A stretch of DNA of 64,000 bases from JASMTM01 sp964441735 (lineage in GTDB: Bacteria > Thermotogota > Thermotogae > Petrotogales > Kosmotogaceae). The stretch lies in the NCBI GenBank assembly GCA_964441735.1, contig CAYTVB010000002.1, positions 1 to 64,000 of the forward strand. The letters run 5' to 3'. The position numbers were made by a program, and so were the translations under genes. Below are positions 52,529-61,670 of this stretch, piece after piece. A model generated the notes under the pieces. The model worked only from the letters and a program-made list of their open reading frames with translations. It made no database searches and was not told where the DNA came from. Positions within the stretch are counted from its first letter, which is position 1, and each line of letters begins with the position of its first letter.

Positions 52529-53434
52529 ATGACCAGGAATATTATCTTAATAAGCATTTTTGTTGCAGCATTTTTCAATCTACTGTCAGCCAGTCAAGAA
52601 GAAGAGATTCTTCTTCTTGAGAAAACTGCTAGAGACTTGAGTAATGCAGTTTATGAAGTGGAGCGTTCTGTTAAGGAAGATGGAATTGCCCATATTGCAC
52701 GCTATGAAAAGGTTTATAAAAGTGGTTCAAGTAAACTGGTTTTGGTGACAACACCATTTCGTAAATATGCGTGGTATAGAAATCCAAAAGGAGAGTACGT
52801 TATTCTTGGTGATACAGCATTAGAACCTATGATTCCAATAAGCGATGCCGAAGATGCATTTATAAGAACAATTGAAAATGGAAAATATAATATTGAATAC
52901 TATATTGATCTTCCTGAAAGTAACAAATTTATTATTAGCGATGGAAATGTAAGATTTGAAGTAACTCTCAACGAAAACAATAGATTGTTGCGACTGGTCA
53001 AAAGATATCCATTTCATACAATTGAAGTATCATATAAAAATTACGGACAGCTTTCAGATGAAGGATCTTTGATGCTTTACAATATTTTAGATGAAAAAAC
53101 AATTGTAGATTCTCCAATGAAATTTTCCGAGAGTTTTATAAGAAATAATTTTCACTGGAGTGCTATGGATTTTATTCCCTTAAGTAATGACATTAGAGAG
53201 TCGTCCATTTATGTATTATATTTATTTTCATCAACCATGGGAAGGGTTATAATTTACCTATTTTCAGGTATATCGACTGAAGAAATAATTGGTAAGATAC
53301 AGACAATGTGCAATGAATATGGATTAGAATATTATGTCACCGAACTGGAAAATGGGAACAATATAGCCATTATGGGAAATATGAATAATAATGAATATGA
53401 GGATTTCTTATCTGAATTGATACCTGATAAGTGA
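52529..53434 (+). CDS. RseB/MucB-like exported regulatory protein
   Basis: The 301-residue protein has a signal peptide (MTRNIILISIFVAAFFNLLSA). The mature N-terminal ~200 residues resemble the MucB/RseB LolA-like fold: FRKYAWYRNPKGEYVILGD, then KFIISDGNVRFEV and FHTIEVSYKNYG. RseB proteins bind the external part of the anti-sigma factor and protect it from proteolysis until envelope stress appears. The gene lies 13 bases after the anti-sigma gene. Homology here rests on fold-level pattern and context, so the call is moderately sure. Confidence 0.7.
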   Translation: MTRNIILISIFVAAFFNLLSASQEEEILLLEKTARDLSNAVYEVERSVKEDGIAHIARYEKVYKSGSSKLVLVTTPFRKYAWYRNPKGEYVILGDTALEPMIPISDAEDAFIRTIENGKYNIEYYIDLPESNKFIISDGNVRFEVTLNENNRLLRLVKRYPFHTIEVSYKNYGQLSDEGSLMLYNILDEKTIVDSPMKFSESFIRNNFHWSAMDFIPLSNDIRESSIYVLYLFSSTMGRVIIYLFSGISTEEIIGKIQTMCNEYGLEYYVTELENGNNIAIMGNMNNNEYEDFLSELIPDK

Positions 53435-53486
53435 AAAGTACTGTTTGGCAAATTCCTTTGAATACTCACTTAACGTATCGTTAATG

Positions 53487-53510
53487 AGCATCTTTAAAAG
53501 GATGCTTTGT
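53487..53510 (+). terminator. Terminator of the sigma factor operon
   Basis: AGCATC (53487-53492) and GATGCT (53501-53506) form a stem, extended inward by T/A pairs, and TTGTTTTG follows. It lies about 50 bases after the RseB-like gene. A perfect TATAAT at 53518-53523, just beyond it, can act as the -10 box of perR. Confidence 0.75.
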
Positions 53511-53552
53511 TTTGTTGTATAATGAATAAAACACACGGGAGGCTATGAAAAT

Positions 53553-53978
53553 ATGTTGAGAACCAATGAAGCTGTTAAATACTTAAAAAATAAAGGGTAT
53601 AGAATTACCCCACAGCGTGTTGCTGTTTTAAAAGCACTGGAAGGAAACACAGATCATCCTTCAGCTGAGGAAATTTTTAGAATTGTTTTGAAAACCCATC
53701 CAAATATTTCCATAGCTACAATATACAACGTTCTCGAATTGTTAGAAACGGAAGGTTTAATAAATGCTGTTGCACGGGTAAATGGGATGAAACGTTTTGA
53801 TCCAAATACAAAAGTGCATCCCCATTTTATTTGTAGAAAATGCCATAAGGTATATGACATTCCAATAGATAGAGAAAAACTAATTGATTGTTTTAAAGAA
53901 ATTCCACCAGAAGGATTCATTACTGAGAATGTAAAAATAACACTTGAAGGTATATGCAATAACTGCAATCAACAATAA
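53553..53978 (+). CDS. perR: Peroxide-responsive repressor PerR (Fur family)
   Basis: This regulator represses peroxide and metal-stress genes and is inactivated by metal-catalysed histidine oxidation. The 141 residues align without gaps to the known PerR sites, two positions earlier than in Bacillus: His35, Asp83, His89, His91 and Asp102 for the regulatory metal. Cys94, Cys97, Cys135 and Cys138 bind structural zinc. The Asp at 102, where Fur has Glu, argues for PerR over Fur. GGGAGG precedes the ATG. pheS follows after 30 bases and may be co-transcribed. Confidence 0.9.
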   Translation: MLRTNEAVKYLKNKGYRITPQRVAVLKALEGNTDHPSAEEIFRIVLKTHPNISIATIYNVLELLETEGLINAVARVNGMKRFDPNTKVHPHFICRKCHKVYDIPIDREKLIDCFKEIPPEGFITENVKITLEGICNNCNQQ

Positions 53979-54008
53979 CTTCGTTATAACTCTACTGGAG
54001 GTGTCTCA

Positions 54009-55043
54009 ATGTCCAACGACCAGAATTTTTCACTGGATGCAGCAATTAATGAAATAAAAAATACATCATCATTAAATGATCTTCAAAATATTAAATCAAA
54101 ATATCTTGGAAAAAAAGGTATTATAACTGTAATGTTTAAACAAATCAAAGACATTCCAAAAGATGAGAGAAAAGCCTTTGGAAAAAAAGTAAATGAATAC
54201 AAAGACGAAATAGAAAAACAACTTGAAATAAAAAGAAAACAGCTGGAAGAGGAAAAGCACAGACTAAAAGAACTCAGTCAAAAAAAAGATTTCACCATGC
54301 CAGGAGCAAAAAGAGAGATGGGTTCATTGCATCTAATCACCCAGACTCTCAACGAAATTCAGGATATTTGGGTGAGTATGGGCTTTGAAGTGGTAACAGG
54401 GCCTGAAATTGAAACTCCCTATTACAATTTTGAGGCGTTGAACACTCCTGAATGGCATCCTGCCAGAGATATGCATGATACCTTTTACGTTGATGACAAC
54501 AAACTCTTACGAACGCATACTTCTCCTGTTCAGGTAAGAACAATGGAAGACAGAGAACCTCCCATAGCAATCTTTTCTCCGGGAAGATGTTTTAGAAAAG
54601 ATACTCCAGATATGACACATATTCCTATGTTTACTCAATTTGAAGTGCTTTACGTTGACAGAGAGGTATCCGTTGCACATTTGAAAGGTGTGCTCGAAAA
54701 CTTTGTTAAAAAAATACTTGGTGAAAAAAGGGAAGTTAGATTGAGACCAAGTTTTTTCCCTTTCACGGAACCAAGTTTTGAAGTTGATGTTTCTTGTGGG
54801 ATCTGTATGGGAAAAGGTTGCAGAAGTTGTGGAGGTTCCGGATGGGTAGAAATACTGGGCGCTGGAATTGTTCACCCCAATGTACTGAGTAATGTTGGTT
54901 ATGATCCGGAAAAGTGGTCAGGGTTCGCGTTGGGAACCGGAGTAGAAAGAATTGCCATGCTTAAATACAATCTTTCAGATATTCGTGATCTTTTACGCAA
55001 TGACAAACGATTCCTGAAGTCATTCAGGGGGGTAGTAGGATGA
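54009..55043 (+). CDS. pheS: Phenylalanyl-tRNA synthetase alpha subunit
   Basis: The alpha subunit carries the catalytic centre of the heterotetramer that charges tRNA-Phe. An N-terminal coiled coil spans about residues 1-85. Class II motif 2 is FSPGRCFRKDTPDMTH, and motif 3 is GFALGTGVERIAML. Cys pairs CGIC and CRSC lie before WVEILGAG. The length is 344 residues. GGAGGTG precedes the ATG. It overlaps pheT by four bases. Confidence 0.96.
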   Translation: MSNDQNFSLDAAINEIKNTSSLNDLQNIKSKYLGKKGIITVMFKQIKDIPKDERKAFGKKVNEYKDEIEKQLEIKRKQLEEEKHRLKELSQKKDFTMPGAKREMGSLHLITQTLNEIQDIWVSMGFEVVTGPEIETPYYNFEALNTPEWHPARDMHDTFYVDDNKLLRTHTSPVQVRTMEDREPPIAIFSPGRCFRKDTPDMTHIPMFTQFEVLYVDREVSVAHLKGVLENFVKKILGEKREVRLRPSFFPFTEPSFEVDVSCGICMGKGCRSCGGSGWVEILGAGIVHPNVLSNVGYDPEKWSGFALGTGVERIAMLKYNLSDIRDLLRNDKRFLKSFRGVVG

Positions 55044-57388
55044 GATATCCAATTGAATGGGTAAAAGATATCGTAAAACTTCCTGATATATCAGACAAAG
55101 AGTTATCAAAAAAGCTCTCACTAAGCGGTACTGAAGTGGAATCTATTGAATATCCATGGAGTTATATAGAAGGAGCTGTTTCAGCAAGAATAGAAAGTGT
55201 TGAAGATCATCCAGATGCTGACAACCTGGTAATCACAAAGGTCAACACAGGGAAGAAAAAGGCTGCAATAGTAACATCTGATAATACAGTAGAAGAAGGA
55301 GATTACGTAATAGTCATACTTAAAGGAGGAAAAATCTGGGACTTAGAAATTAGAGAAAGAGAATTTCAGGGTAAGGTCTCAGAAGGTATGTTCATCTCCC
55401 TTGAAGAAATGAAATTTGAAGAAAAATCGGAAAAGGTTTTTCGATTTGAAGAACCTGTGGAACCTGGCATTGATGCCAAAAAACTTCTCAAACTTAATTC
55501 TCCAGTAATCGAAGTAGAACTCACTGCGAATCGAGGAGATTGCCTCTCAGTACTTGGAATCTCAAGAGAATTCTCAGCAATATTTAATGAAGATTTCCAT
55601 CTACCATCGACAAAATGTAATCCCAAGGGCAACGAGAAATTAAGTGTCAAGATCGATAATGATGGTTGTATTAGATATACAGCTTTAATGCTTGACAACA
55701 TTGAGATAAAACCTTCACCTCTTTGGCTGAAAAGAAGACTTATTTCAGCAGGGCTCAGACCAATTAACAATGTTGTTGATATTACCAATTATATTATGCT
55801 GGAAACCGGGCATCCTGTTCACGCTTTTGATGTTGAAAGAATTGGTGGTTCAAACATCGTTGTTCGATCTTCGAAGAACAATGAAAAAATAACGTTACTG
55901 GATGGCACAGTGGTTGAATTAAAACCTGATGATCTATTAATAACCAATGGTAAAGAACCTCTTGCTCTGGCAGGCATTATGGGTGGAGTGAATTCAGGTA
56001 TTTCTGAAAGAACAAAGAAAGTTCTTCTGGAAGTGGCTGTATTTGACCCGATTCGAATAAGAAAAACTTCACGCAGACTGGGAATTACTACGGACAGTTC
56101 ATACAGATTTGAAAGAGGTGTAGACTCGGAAAACTCTGAATATGTAATAAAAAGACTTGCAGATTTACTCATTGAACTCGCGGACGCAAAAACTGTAACA
56201 AACATCGTTGATGAGGGAACGACCTTTAAAAGGAAGGAAATTCATCTGAGAAAATGGAAGGTTGATCAAGTACTCGGTTCTGTAATTTCAATAGATAGTA
56301 TTTCAGAGATTTTGAAAAAGCTAAGTTTTTCTGTTGTAGAAAATGGTGATGGGTGGGACGTCACAGTACCATCACATAGATTTGACATAGAGCAAGAGAA
56401 TGATCTGGTTGAAGAAATTGGAAGGATTTATGGATATGACAGGATACCATCAAAGATTCCAAAATTACCTGCAAAAGGAGCAGGTATTCCAGTTGAACTC
56501 AAAAAAATAAAAAAGTTAAAAAACGTATTGAGTGGTCTTGGCTTTTATGAAACAATTACATACAGCTTTATAAATCCTGAAGGACCTGAAAAACTTGGTC
56601 AGGGCTACAAAATGTTAAAGAATCCATTATCTCTCGATATGGCAGCATTAAGACCTTCCCTTGTTCATGGACTACTGGATGTAGCTTCTTACAATATTAG
56701 AAGGCAAAATTTCGATTTAAAGTTGTTTGAAGTTGATAACGTTTTCAGCTCCAGTTCAAAGGAAAAGAAAGTTCTTGGTTTACTGGAAACAGGTTTGGAA
56801 AACCCCGAAGATTACACGGATAAAAGAGAAATTTCCTTTTATTCCTTTAAAGGAAAACTCGAAACAATTCTTGAGTCGCTTGGCTATGATTTCAGTTTTT
56901 CTAAAACAGAAGAACCTTTCCTGGAAGAAAGAGCTTCTTTTGATATTAATATTGGCGGAAGGAAAGTAGGTTTTGCAGGAATAATGGACGCCAGAATTGT
57001 TGAAAAAGAATACAATATAAAAAATCAGGACATTTTTGTAGCTGAATTTGAACTGATTGAACTTAAATCAAAAAATAAAATCTCCAGAGAAAAATTCTTC
57101 ATCTCACAGTATCCCAGGGTTTTTAGAGATCTTTCCTTCATTATGAAACAGGAAATGCCTTATGAGAAACTTGAAGATGCCGTTATTAGCAACTCAGATG
57201 AAATTTTGAGTGAGATTAAATTGAAGGATATCTATACAGGTAAGGGCATACCTGAAGGTGAAAAAAGTGTGACCATCACTCTGATATTTGAATCTTTTGA
57301 CAAGACACTGAAGGATGAAAAGGTTAATACAGTTGTTAATAAAGTTGTTGAAGCAATTGAAAATCTTGGAGTGAAATTACGTGGATGA
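55040..57388 (+). CDS. pheT: Phenylalanyl-tRNA synthetase beta subunit
   Basis: The beta subunit recognises the tRNA and edits tyrosine. The N-terminal tRNA-binding EMAP domain has DHPDADNLVITKVNTG. B3/B4 editing and B5 domains follow (GLRPINNVVDITNYIM; YRFERGVDSEN). The C-terminal ferredoxin-fold anticodon-binding domain has QYPRVFRDLSF and ends with the usual DKTLKDEKVN. Length is 782 residues. Its end overlaps the monophosphatase gene by eight bases. Confidence 0.96.
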   Translation: MRYPIEWVKDIVKLPDISDKELSKKLSLSGTEVESIEYPWSYIEGAVSARIESVEDHPDADNLVITKVNTGKKKAAIVTSDNTVEEGDYVIVILKGGKIWDLEIREREFQGKVSEGMFISLEEMKFEEKSEKVFRFEEPVEPGIDAKKLLKLNSPVIEVELTANRGDCLSVLGISREFSAIFNEDFHLPSTKCNPKGNEKLSVKIDNDGCIRYTALMLDNIEIKPSPLWLKRRLISAGLRPINNVVDITNYIMLETGHPVHAFDVERIGGSNIVVRSSKNNEKITLLDGTVVELKPDDLLITNGKEPLALAGIMGGVNSGISERTKKVLLEVAVFDPIRIRKTSRRLGITTDSSYRFERGVDSENSEYVIKRLADLLIELADAKTVTNIVDEGTTFKRKEIHLRKWKVDQVLGSVISIDSISEILKKLSFSVVENGDGWDVTVPSHRFDIEQENDLVEEIGRIYGYDRIPSKIPKLPAKGAGIPVELKKIKKLKNVLSGLGFYETITYSFINPEGPEKLGQGYKMLKNPLSLDMAALRPSLVHGLLDVASYNIRRQNFDLKLFEVDNVFSSSSKEKKVLGLLETGLENPEDYTDKREISFYSFKGKLETILESLGYDFSFSKTEEPFLEERASFDINIGGRKVGFAGIMDARIVEKEYNIKNQDIFVAEFELIELKSKNKISREKFFISQYPRVFRDLSFIMKQEMPYEKLEDAVISNSDEILSEIKLKDIYTGKGIPEGEKSVTITLIFESFDKTLKDEKVNTVVNKVVEAIENLGVKLRG

Positions 57389-58172
57389 AGCAGAATTATC
57401 ATCCATTACAAAAAAACTGGAGGAAAAGATAAAAGAACTATGGCAACTGCTTGATCTTGAAACTCGAAAAAATATAAGAAAAAAATCAGGATTTAGAGAT
57501 ATCGTAACAGAAGCAGACTATCAAATGGAAAAATGGATAAAAACATACGTCCACAAACTGCTTCCTGAAGCATCCTTTCTTGGAGAAGAAACAGAGGGAG
57601 TTACCCGGGGCGAATTATTATGGATTCTTGATCCCATTGACGGTACCACCAATTTTTCTCGAATGAACCCGCATTTTTCAACCAGCATTGCTCTGGTTAA
57701 CAAAGAAAACGTTTTATTGGGCATTACCTATGATCCAACCACTGACGAATTATTCACTGCAGTGAAGAAACAAGGTGCATTTCTAAATGGAAAACGAATT
57801 CAAACAAGTAACATTGATAAACTAACAGAGTGTTCCGTTCACACAGGATTACAATATTCATCATCAAATTCATACCAACGACTATGTAAAAGAATCAGCA
57901 AAGCCATTAAGGAATGTCGGGCTCTAAGAATAACAGGCAGTGCATGTCTTGATTTATGTTACGTCTCAGCTGGAAGAGCTGAAGTTTTTTGGGAAGAAAA
58001 TTTGAAACCATGGGACGTCGCGGCTGGAATTATTATGGTTCAGGAAGCGGGAGGAAACATTTCGAGTTGTTTGAACGAAAAATTCGATATGTTCCACCCT
58101 AATATGTTCGCTACAAACGGAAACGAAAAAATTAGGAATGATTTTTACAACAGGGTACTTAATAACTGTTAA
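57381..58172 (+). CDS. Inositol-monophosphatase family phosphatase
   Basis: A Mg2+-dependent phosphatase of 263 residues. Metal-site motifs are GEETEG, LDPIDGTTNFS and PWDVAAGIIM. In thermophiles such enzymes often act on both inositol 1-phosphate and fructose 1,6-bisphosphate, so the substrate here may be either; di-myo-inositol phosphate synthesis is a possible context in Thermotogota. The start is GTG at 57381 inside the end of pheT. The last 14 bases are shared in antisense with the decayed glf remnant. Confidence 0.88.
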   Translation: MDEAELSSITKKLEEKIKELWQLLDLETRKNIRKKSGFRDIVTEADYQMEKWIKTYVHKLLPEASFLGEETEGVTRGELLWILDPIDGTTNFSRMNPHFSTSIALVNKENVLLGITYDPTTDELFTAVKKQGAFLNGKRIQTSNIDKLTECSVHTGLQYSSSNSYQRLCKRISKAIKECRALRITGSACLDLCYVSAGRAEVFWEENLKPWDVAAGIIMVQEAGGNISSCLNEKFDMFHPNMFATNGNEKIRNDFYNRVLNNC

Positions 58173-58966
58173 GTTTATTTTGAACAGCTGATATTACCTG
58201 ATCCATATTGTAATATTTATATTCTGCTAAACAACCTACAAACAAGTACTTAAGACTGTTCTCCAGTTCTTTTACTTCTTCCATATATATTTTGCGTCGT
58301 TCAAGGTTTTCCTTTGTTTGAACGATATAATATGGCTCATCTTCTGCTTTGGGATATTCAAAGCAAACAGTTGTTTTTTTATTGTTTCCAGCTTAGTTCG
58401 AGAAATGCTTAAATTCAGTTATCCTCGTCCATTCATAATCGTCTGGATAGTTTACCACTGATACTGGTTGATAATTTTCCATTTCATAAGTCTTCAGTTT
58501 TAAATCAAGAGAACGATACTGGAGTTTTCCGTATTTGTAGACAAAAAATCTATCCAGTTTTCCTGTGTAAACTGTTAGCTTAGCTGGCAGTTCTTTTTTT
58601 AATTTCAAAGTAATCAGCACCTGTTAATACAGAAATATTCCTGTGCTTCAACATGTTTCTAACAAGCCTTGAATAACCATTCGATGGAATTCCCTGATAT
58701 TTATCGGAAAAGTATCTATCATCACAATTGGTTCTTACGGGTATTCTCTTTGCCAGATCTGGTGAAAGATTTTCAGGGTCAATTTCCCATTGCTTTTTCG
58801 TGTAACCTTCAAAAAACTTTTTGTAAAGGTATTTCCCAACCTGATAAATAACCGCATCTTTAAAGTTTTCTGGTGGATCAGAAAAAGCCGAGTTTTTCAC
58901 TTCATTTCTTAAAAAATCTTTGACTTCATTAGAACCTATGTCAACGCCATACAACTGGCAAGCGAA
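58159..58966 (-). pseudogene. glf: UDP-galactopyranose mutase remnant (N-terminus missing, frameshift, stop)
   Basis: An intact Glf converts UDP-galactopyranose to UDP-galactofuranose for surface glycans. The remnant covers roughly the last two thirds of the family. Recognisable blocks are GYTKKQWEIDPENLS, RIPVRTNCDDRYFSDKYQG, YTGKLDRFFVYKYGKLQYRS, YEWTRITEFKHF, CFEYPKAEDEPYY and AEYKYYNMDQVI. Three lesions are seen. The FAD-binding N-terminus (~100 residues) is absent. An A7 run near 58600 breaks the frame. An in-frame TAA lies at 58393-58395. In addition, the conserved Arg of the GRLAEY motif is Cys. The gene is non-functional unless several recoding events occur, which is unlikely. Confidence 0.88.
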
Positions 58967-59184
58967 GTCCCGATTCTATGTTACGGTTCTCTAAAGAATC
59001 TCATTGATGGGACACGGATAATATTATCTTTGCTTTCAGCACCAGGGTGCTTGACCGTAATAATATATACATTGTGCCCTCGTTCCTTTAATCCTTTCTC
59101 AAGATTTCTAATAACTGTGACAACACCATTAACCTGCGGAAGATAAGTATCTGTAAAAATTCCAATATTCATTTTTTGCGGCAT
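58960..59184 (-). pseudogene. GT4 glycosyltransferase remnant (N-terminal fragment)
   Basis: The fragment reads MNIGIFTDTYLPQVNGVV, then NLEKGLKERGHNVYIIT and MRFFREP, a classic GT4 glycosyltransferase start (diacylglycerol glucosyltransferase-like branch). A TAA at 58981-58983 follows FREP where family members commonly have Glu. The frame then continues with HRIG as expected, showing that a nonsense change hit a once-longer gene. About eight codons later the similarity stops and the glf remnant begins. No ribosome binding site is well placed before either ATG. Roughly 300 residues of the enzyme are missing. Confidence 0.82.
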
Positions 59185-59278
59185 TAAAATATATTAACAA
59201 CTAATGCCTTATCCTCCTTTCATGAAAAATCCATCTATGAGTTATTCGATCGCTTATCTCATATAATAGTTTACTTAC

Positions 59279-60844
59279 TTATTCATTATCAATTGTGGTT
59301 TTTTCTTGATTAATCGGTATATATTTCTTTTTTCTAAAATCTTTATTTACAAATAACACAAAGAATACAGTAAGAACCAAAAATGCCCAGGGTGTGATTG
59401 AGCCAAACCTTGTATAGATACTTTTGCTTTTTGCTGGAATGTATTCAAATACATCAATTATGTAATCATCATTACTCTCAAATATTGATGGCAATCTCTT
59501 TAAAACTCTTCCATAGGGATCAATAATCCCTGTAAAGCCTGTATTGGAAACCTGAACCATATATATTCTATTTTCTATGGCTCTCATTCTTGCCTTTGAA
59601 AAATGCTGTATTAGACCTGTTTCAATATTGAACCAGCCGTCATTGGTAGAAATAACCAACAACTCTGCTCCTTCATTAACCAAATTACGTGACACTTCAG
59701 GATAATAAGAATCAAAACAAATCTGTGCACCAATATTTTGCTCCTTCATATTGAAAATAGTGTATTCATCACCGGCGCTGAAAAAATCAAGAAACTTCAA
59801 AAACTCAAACACACCGAAAATTGCTGGATATGGTAAAAACTCTGCGAATGGGCTCAGCCTTACTTTTGCGTAATAATCCTTGCTAAATCCCTCTTTGCTA
59901 ATTACTCTAAGCTGATTATAATTATTATCTCCGTAAGTGGGAAAACCAACAAGCACTTCCAGACCTTCACTCTTAACCAGGTTTAACAACTTATCGCCAT
60001 ATGATGAATTTCTAATATCAAACATGAAGGTTGCTTCAGGCATGATCACAACAGCATCATCTTCAACATCTTCTAAAGCCTCTTTTACAACATTGAAGAC
60101 CTCATCAGCTGAATCACCATATTTCAGTGATTGAGTAAAATTTGTCTGGATTACAGCAATTTGTTTCTTACCATTGTATTGAGAAATATTCACCGGAATG
60201 AAACGATTTATTACTCCATTTACGACAAAAATCAGACCAAGAAATACTGCAACAACGATCAATTTTGATTTAAGAGAATCAATCCTCTTAATTTGATAAA
60301 AAACTATCATATTAAATAAAACTACCAAAAAAATCAATAAAAGCGGTCCGCCAATAGAAGATAGCTGTACTATACCTGTATGATCAACAAGGGCATCGGA
60401 GAGTCTTGCTCCAGTAAATCCGAGGTCTCCGATGGATCTCAGATATTCCATAAAACTAAAGAAAGATGCTACCGTGAAAATCCATAATATTGGCCTACCT
60501 TTAAAATATTTAGAGAACAAAGAATAGAGAAATCCAAATCCAAAGAAAGGTACAGCCATAACAACGCCCATCAAAAAAAAGGTCATTGCACCTACAAATG
60601 AGGGAAATCTGTTAAGCACTTCTGGCACATTCATTGATAAAACAGGAAATACCCAAAAATGTGTAAGCATAAGATATATGTAACCGAAAAGAAACCCTGC
60701 AAATCCAGCCTTAATCGGATTTAATTTTTCTAATGTGAAGAGAAGAGGGACAAGTGCAAACCAAATCAGGCCTCCCCAGAGCATACCTGGCATTGAAAGT
60801 GCAACCAGTAATGATGAAATAACAATACCTGGCAACTCAATCAT
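59279..60844 (-). CDS. lnt: Apolipoprotein N-acyltransferase
   Basis: Lnt adds the third acyl chain to lipoproteins at the inner membrane. The first ~215 residues contain about six or seven hydrophobic segments. The nitrilase-like domain has the catalytic triad Glu270 (MPEATF), Lys327 (YAKVRLSPF) and Cys376 (GAQICFDSYYPE). A final membrane helix closes the 521-residue protein. It overlaps the HAD phosphatase gene by eight bases. Its presence supports an outer-membrane-type lipoprotein pathway in this organism. Confidence 0.93.
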   Translation of the reverse strand: MIELPGIVISSLLVALSMPGMLWGGLIWFALVPLLFTLEKLNPIKAGFAGFLFGYIYLMLTHFWVFPVLSMNVPEVLNRFPSFVGAMTFFLMGVVMAVPFFGFGFLYSLFSKYFKGRPILWIFTVASFFSFMEYLRSIGDLGFTGARLSDALVDHTGIVQLSSIGGPLLLIFLVVLFNMIVFYQIKRIDSLKSKLIVVAVFLGLIFVVNGVINRFIPVNISQYNGKKQIAVIQTNFTQSLKYGDSADEVFNVVKEALEDVEDDAVVIMPEATFMFDIRNSSYGDKLLNLVKSEGLEVLVGFPTYGDNNYNQLRVISKEGFSKDYYAKVRLSPFAEFLPYPAIFGVFEFLKFLDFFSAGDEYTIFNMKEQNIGAQICFDSYYPEVSRNLVNEGAELLVISTNDGWFNIETGLIQHFSKARMRAIENRIYMVQVSNTGFTGIIDPYGRVLKRLPSIFESNDDYIIDVFEYIPAKSKSIYTRFGSITPWAFLVLTVFFVLFVNKDFRKKKYIPINQEKTTIDNE

Positions 60845-61670
60845 TCCCCTTTAAAATCTCTTCTATTGCTTCAGCTACGCCATTGTTATCGTTGTTTTTG
60901 GTTGTCACAAAATCTGCATGCTTTTTAACATCCTCGGGAGCATTGTTCATAGCTACCGAAAAAGCAGCTTCCTTCATCACGTCAAGATCGTTATAATTAT
61001 CACCAATGTATGCTACTTCATTTTTACTAACTCCTGATACTTTACGCAAATAATTCAGTCCTATTGATTTCCGTACCTCTGGACCAAAAAATTCATAAAA
61101 GGAATGATCTTCAATGGTATTATTTTTTATAACAGAAATCTCTTCTGAGATAATTCCCGTTTTTTCTACCACTTTCATAATTTTTCTTTCCGGTCCTTCA
61201 AGTGCCACTTCGACGACTCCTTCATGATCGACATAATCGAGAAGATTATCACATACTCTTATTCTGAAATGATTGTTTTCATAGTAACTTGTATATGGTG
61301 TATCAGGTATCTTTTCTATATGCATATCAGGATATTCAAAAAAATTTCTGTAAAGTACGCAGTTTACATTCTCTTTTTTTGCTTCAAGTATTATAGTTCG
61401 AGCATGCTTTGAATTTAACTTTATAGCCCTCAAGATTTCATTTTTATCAGCTCCATGCAGGATAAGAGCACCATTCTGGTAAACTACGGGTATATCCAGT
61501 TCCAGCTCTTCAATATATTTCTTAGCAGATATATAGCTTCTGCCGGTTGATATAGAGACTCCAATATCTCTTTTAATTGCTTTTTCAAAAGCCTCTTTGT
61601 TCCCATCGCTAATTTCCTTGTCGTGGTTAAGCAATGTACCATCAAGATCGATAACTATAAGCTTAATCAT
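60837..61670 (-). CDS. HAD superfamily phosphatase, Cof type
   Basis: This is a cytoplasmic sugar-phosphate or nucleotide phosphatase of 277 residues. HAD motif I is VIDLDGTLLNHDKEIS, motif II is SISTGRSY, and motif IV is YIGDNYNDLDVM. The C2B cap between them marks the Cof subfamily. Substrates of this group are broad and cannot be assigned. It overlaps both neighbours by eight bases, so the PP-loop gene, this gene and lnt are translated as a coupled set. Confidence 0.9.
   Translation of the reverse strand: MIKLIVIDLDGTLLNHDKEISDGNKEAFEKAIKRDIGVSISTGRSYISAKKYIEELELDIPVVYQNGALILHGADKNEILRAIKLNSKHARTIILEAKKENVNCVLYRNFFEYPDMHIEKIPDTPYTSYYENNHFRIRVCDNLLDYVDHEGVVEVALEGPERKIMKVVEKTGIISEEISVIKNNTIEDHSFYEFFGPEVRKSIGLNYLRKVSGVSKNEVAYIGDNYNDLDVMKEAAFSVAMNNAPEDVKKHADFVTTKNNDNNGVAEAIEEILKGND

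Noticed and set aside
58393..58620. Programmed frameshifting in the A7 run of glf
   Set aside because: The gene also lacks its N-terminus, has an in-frame stop and a changed key Arg, so decay explains it better.
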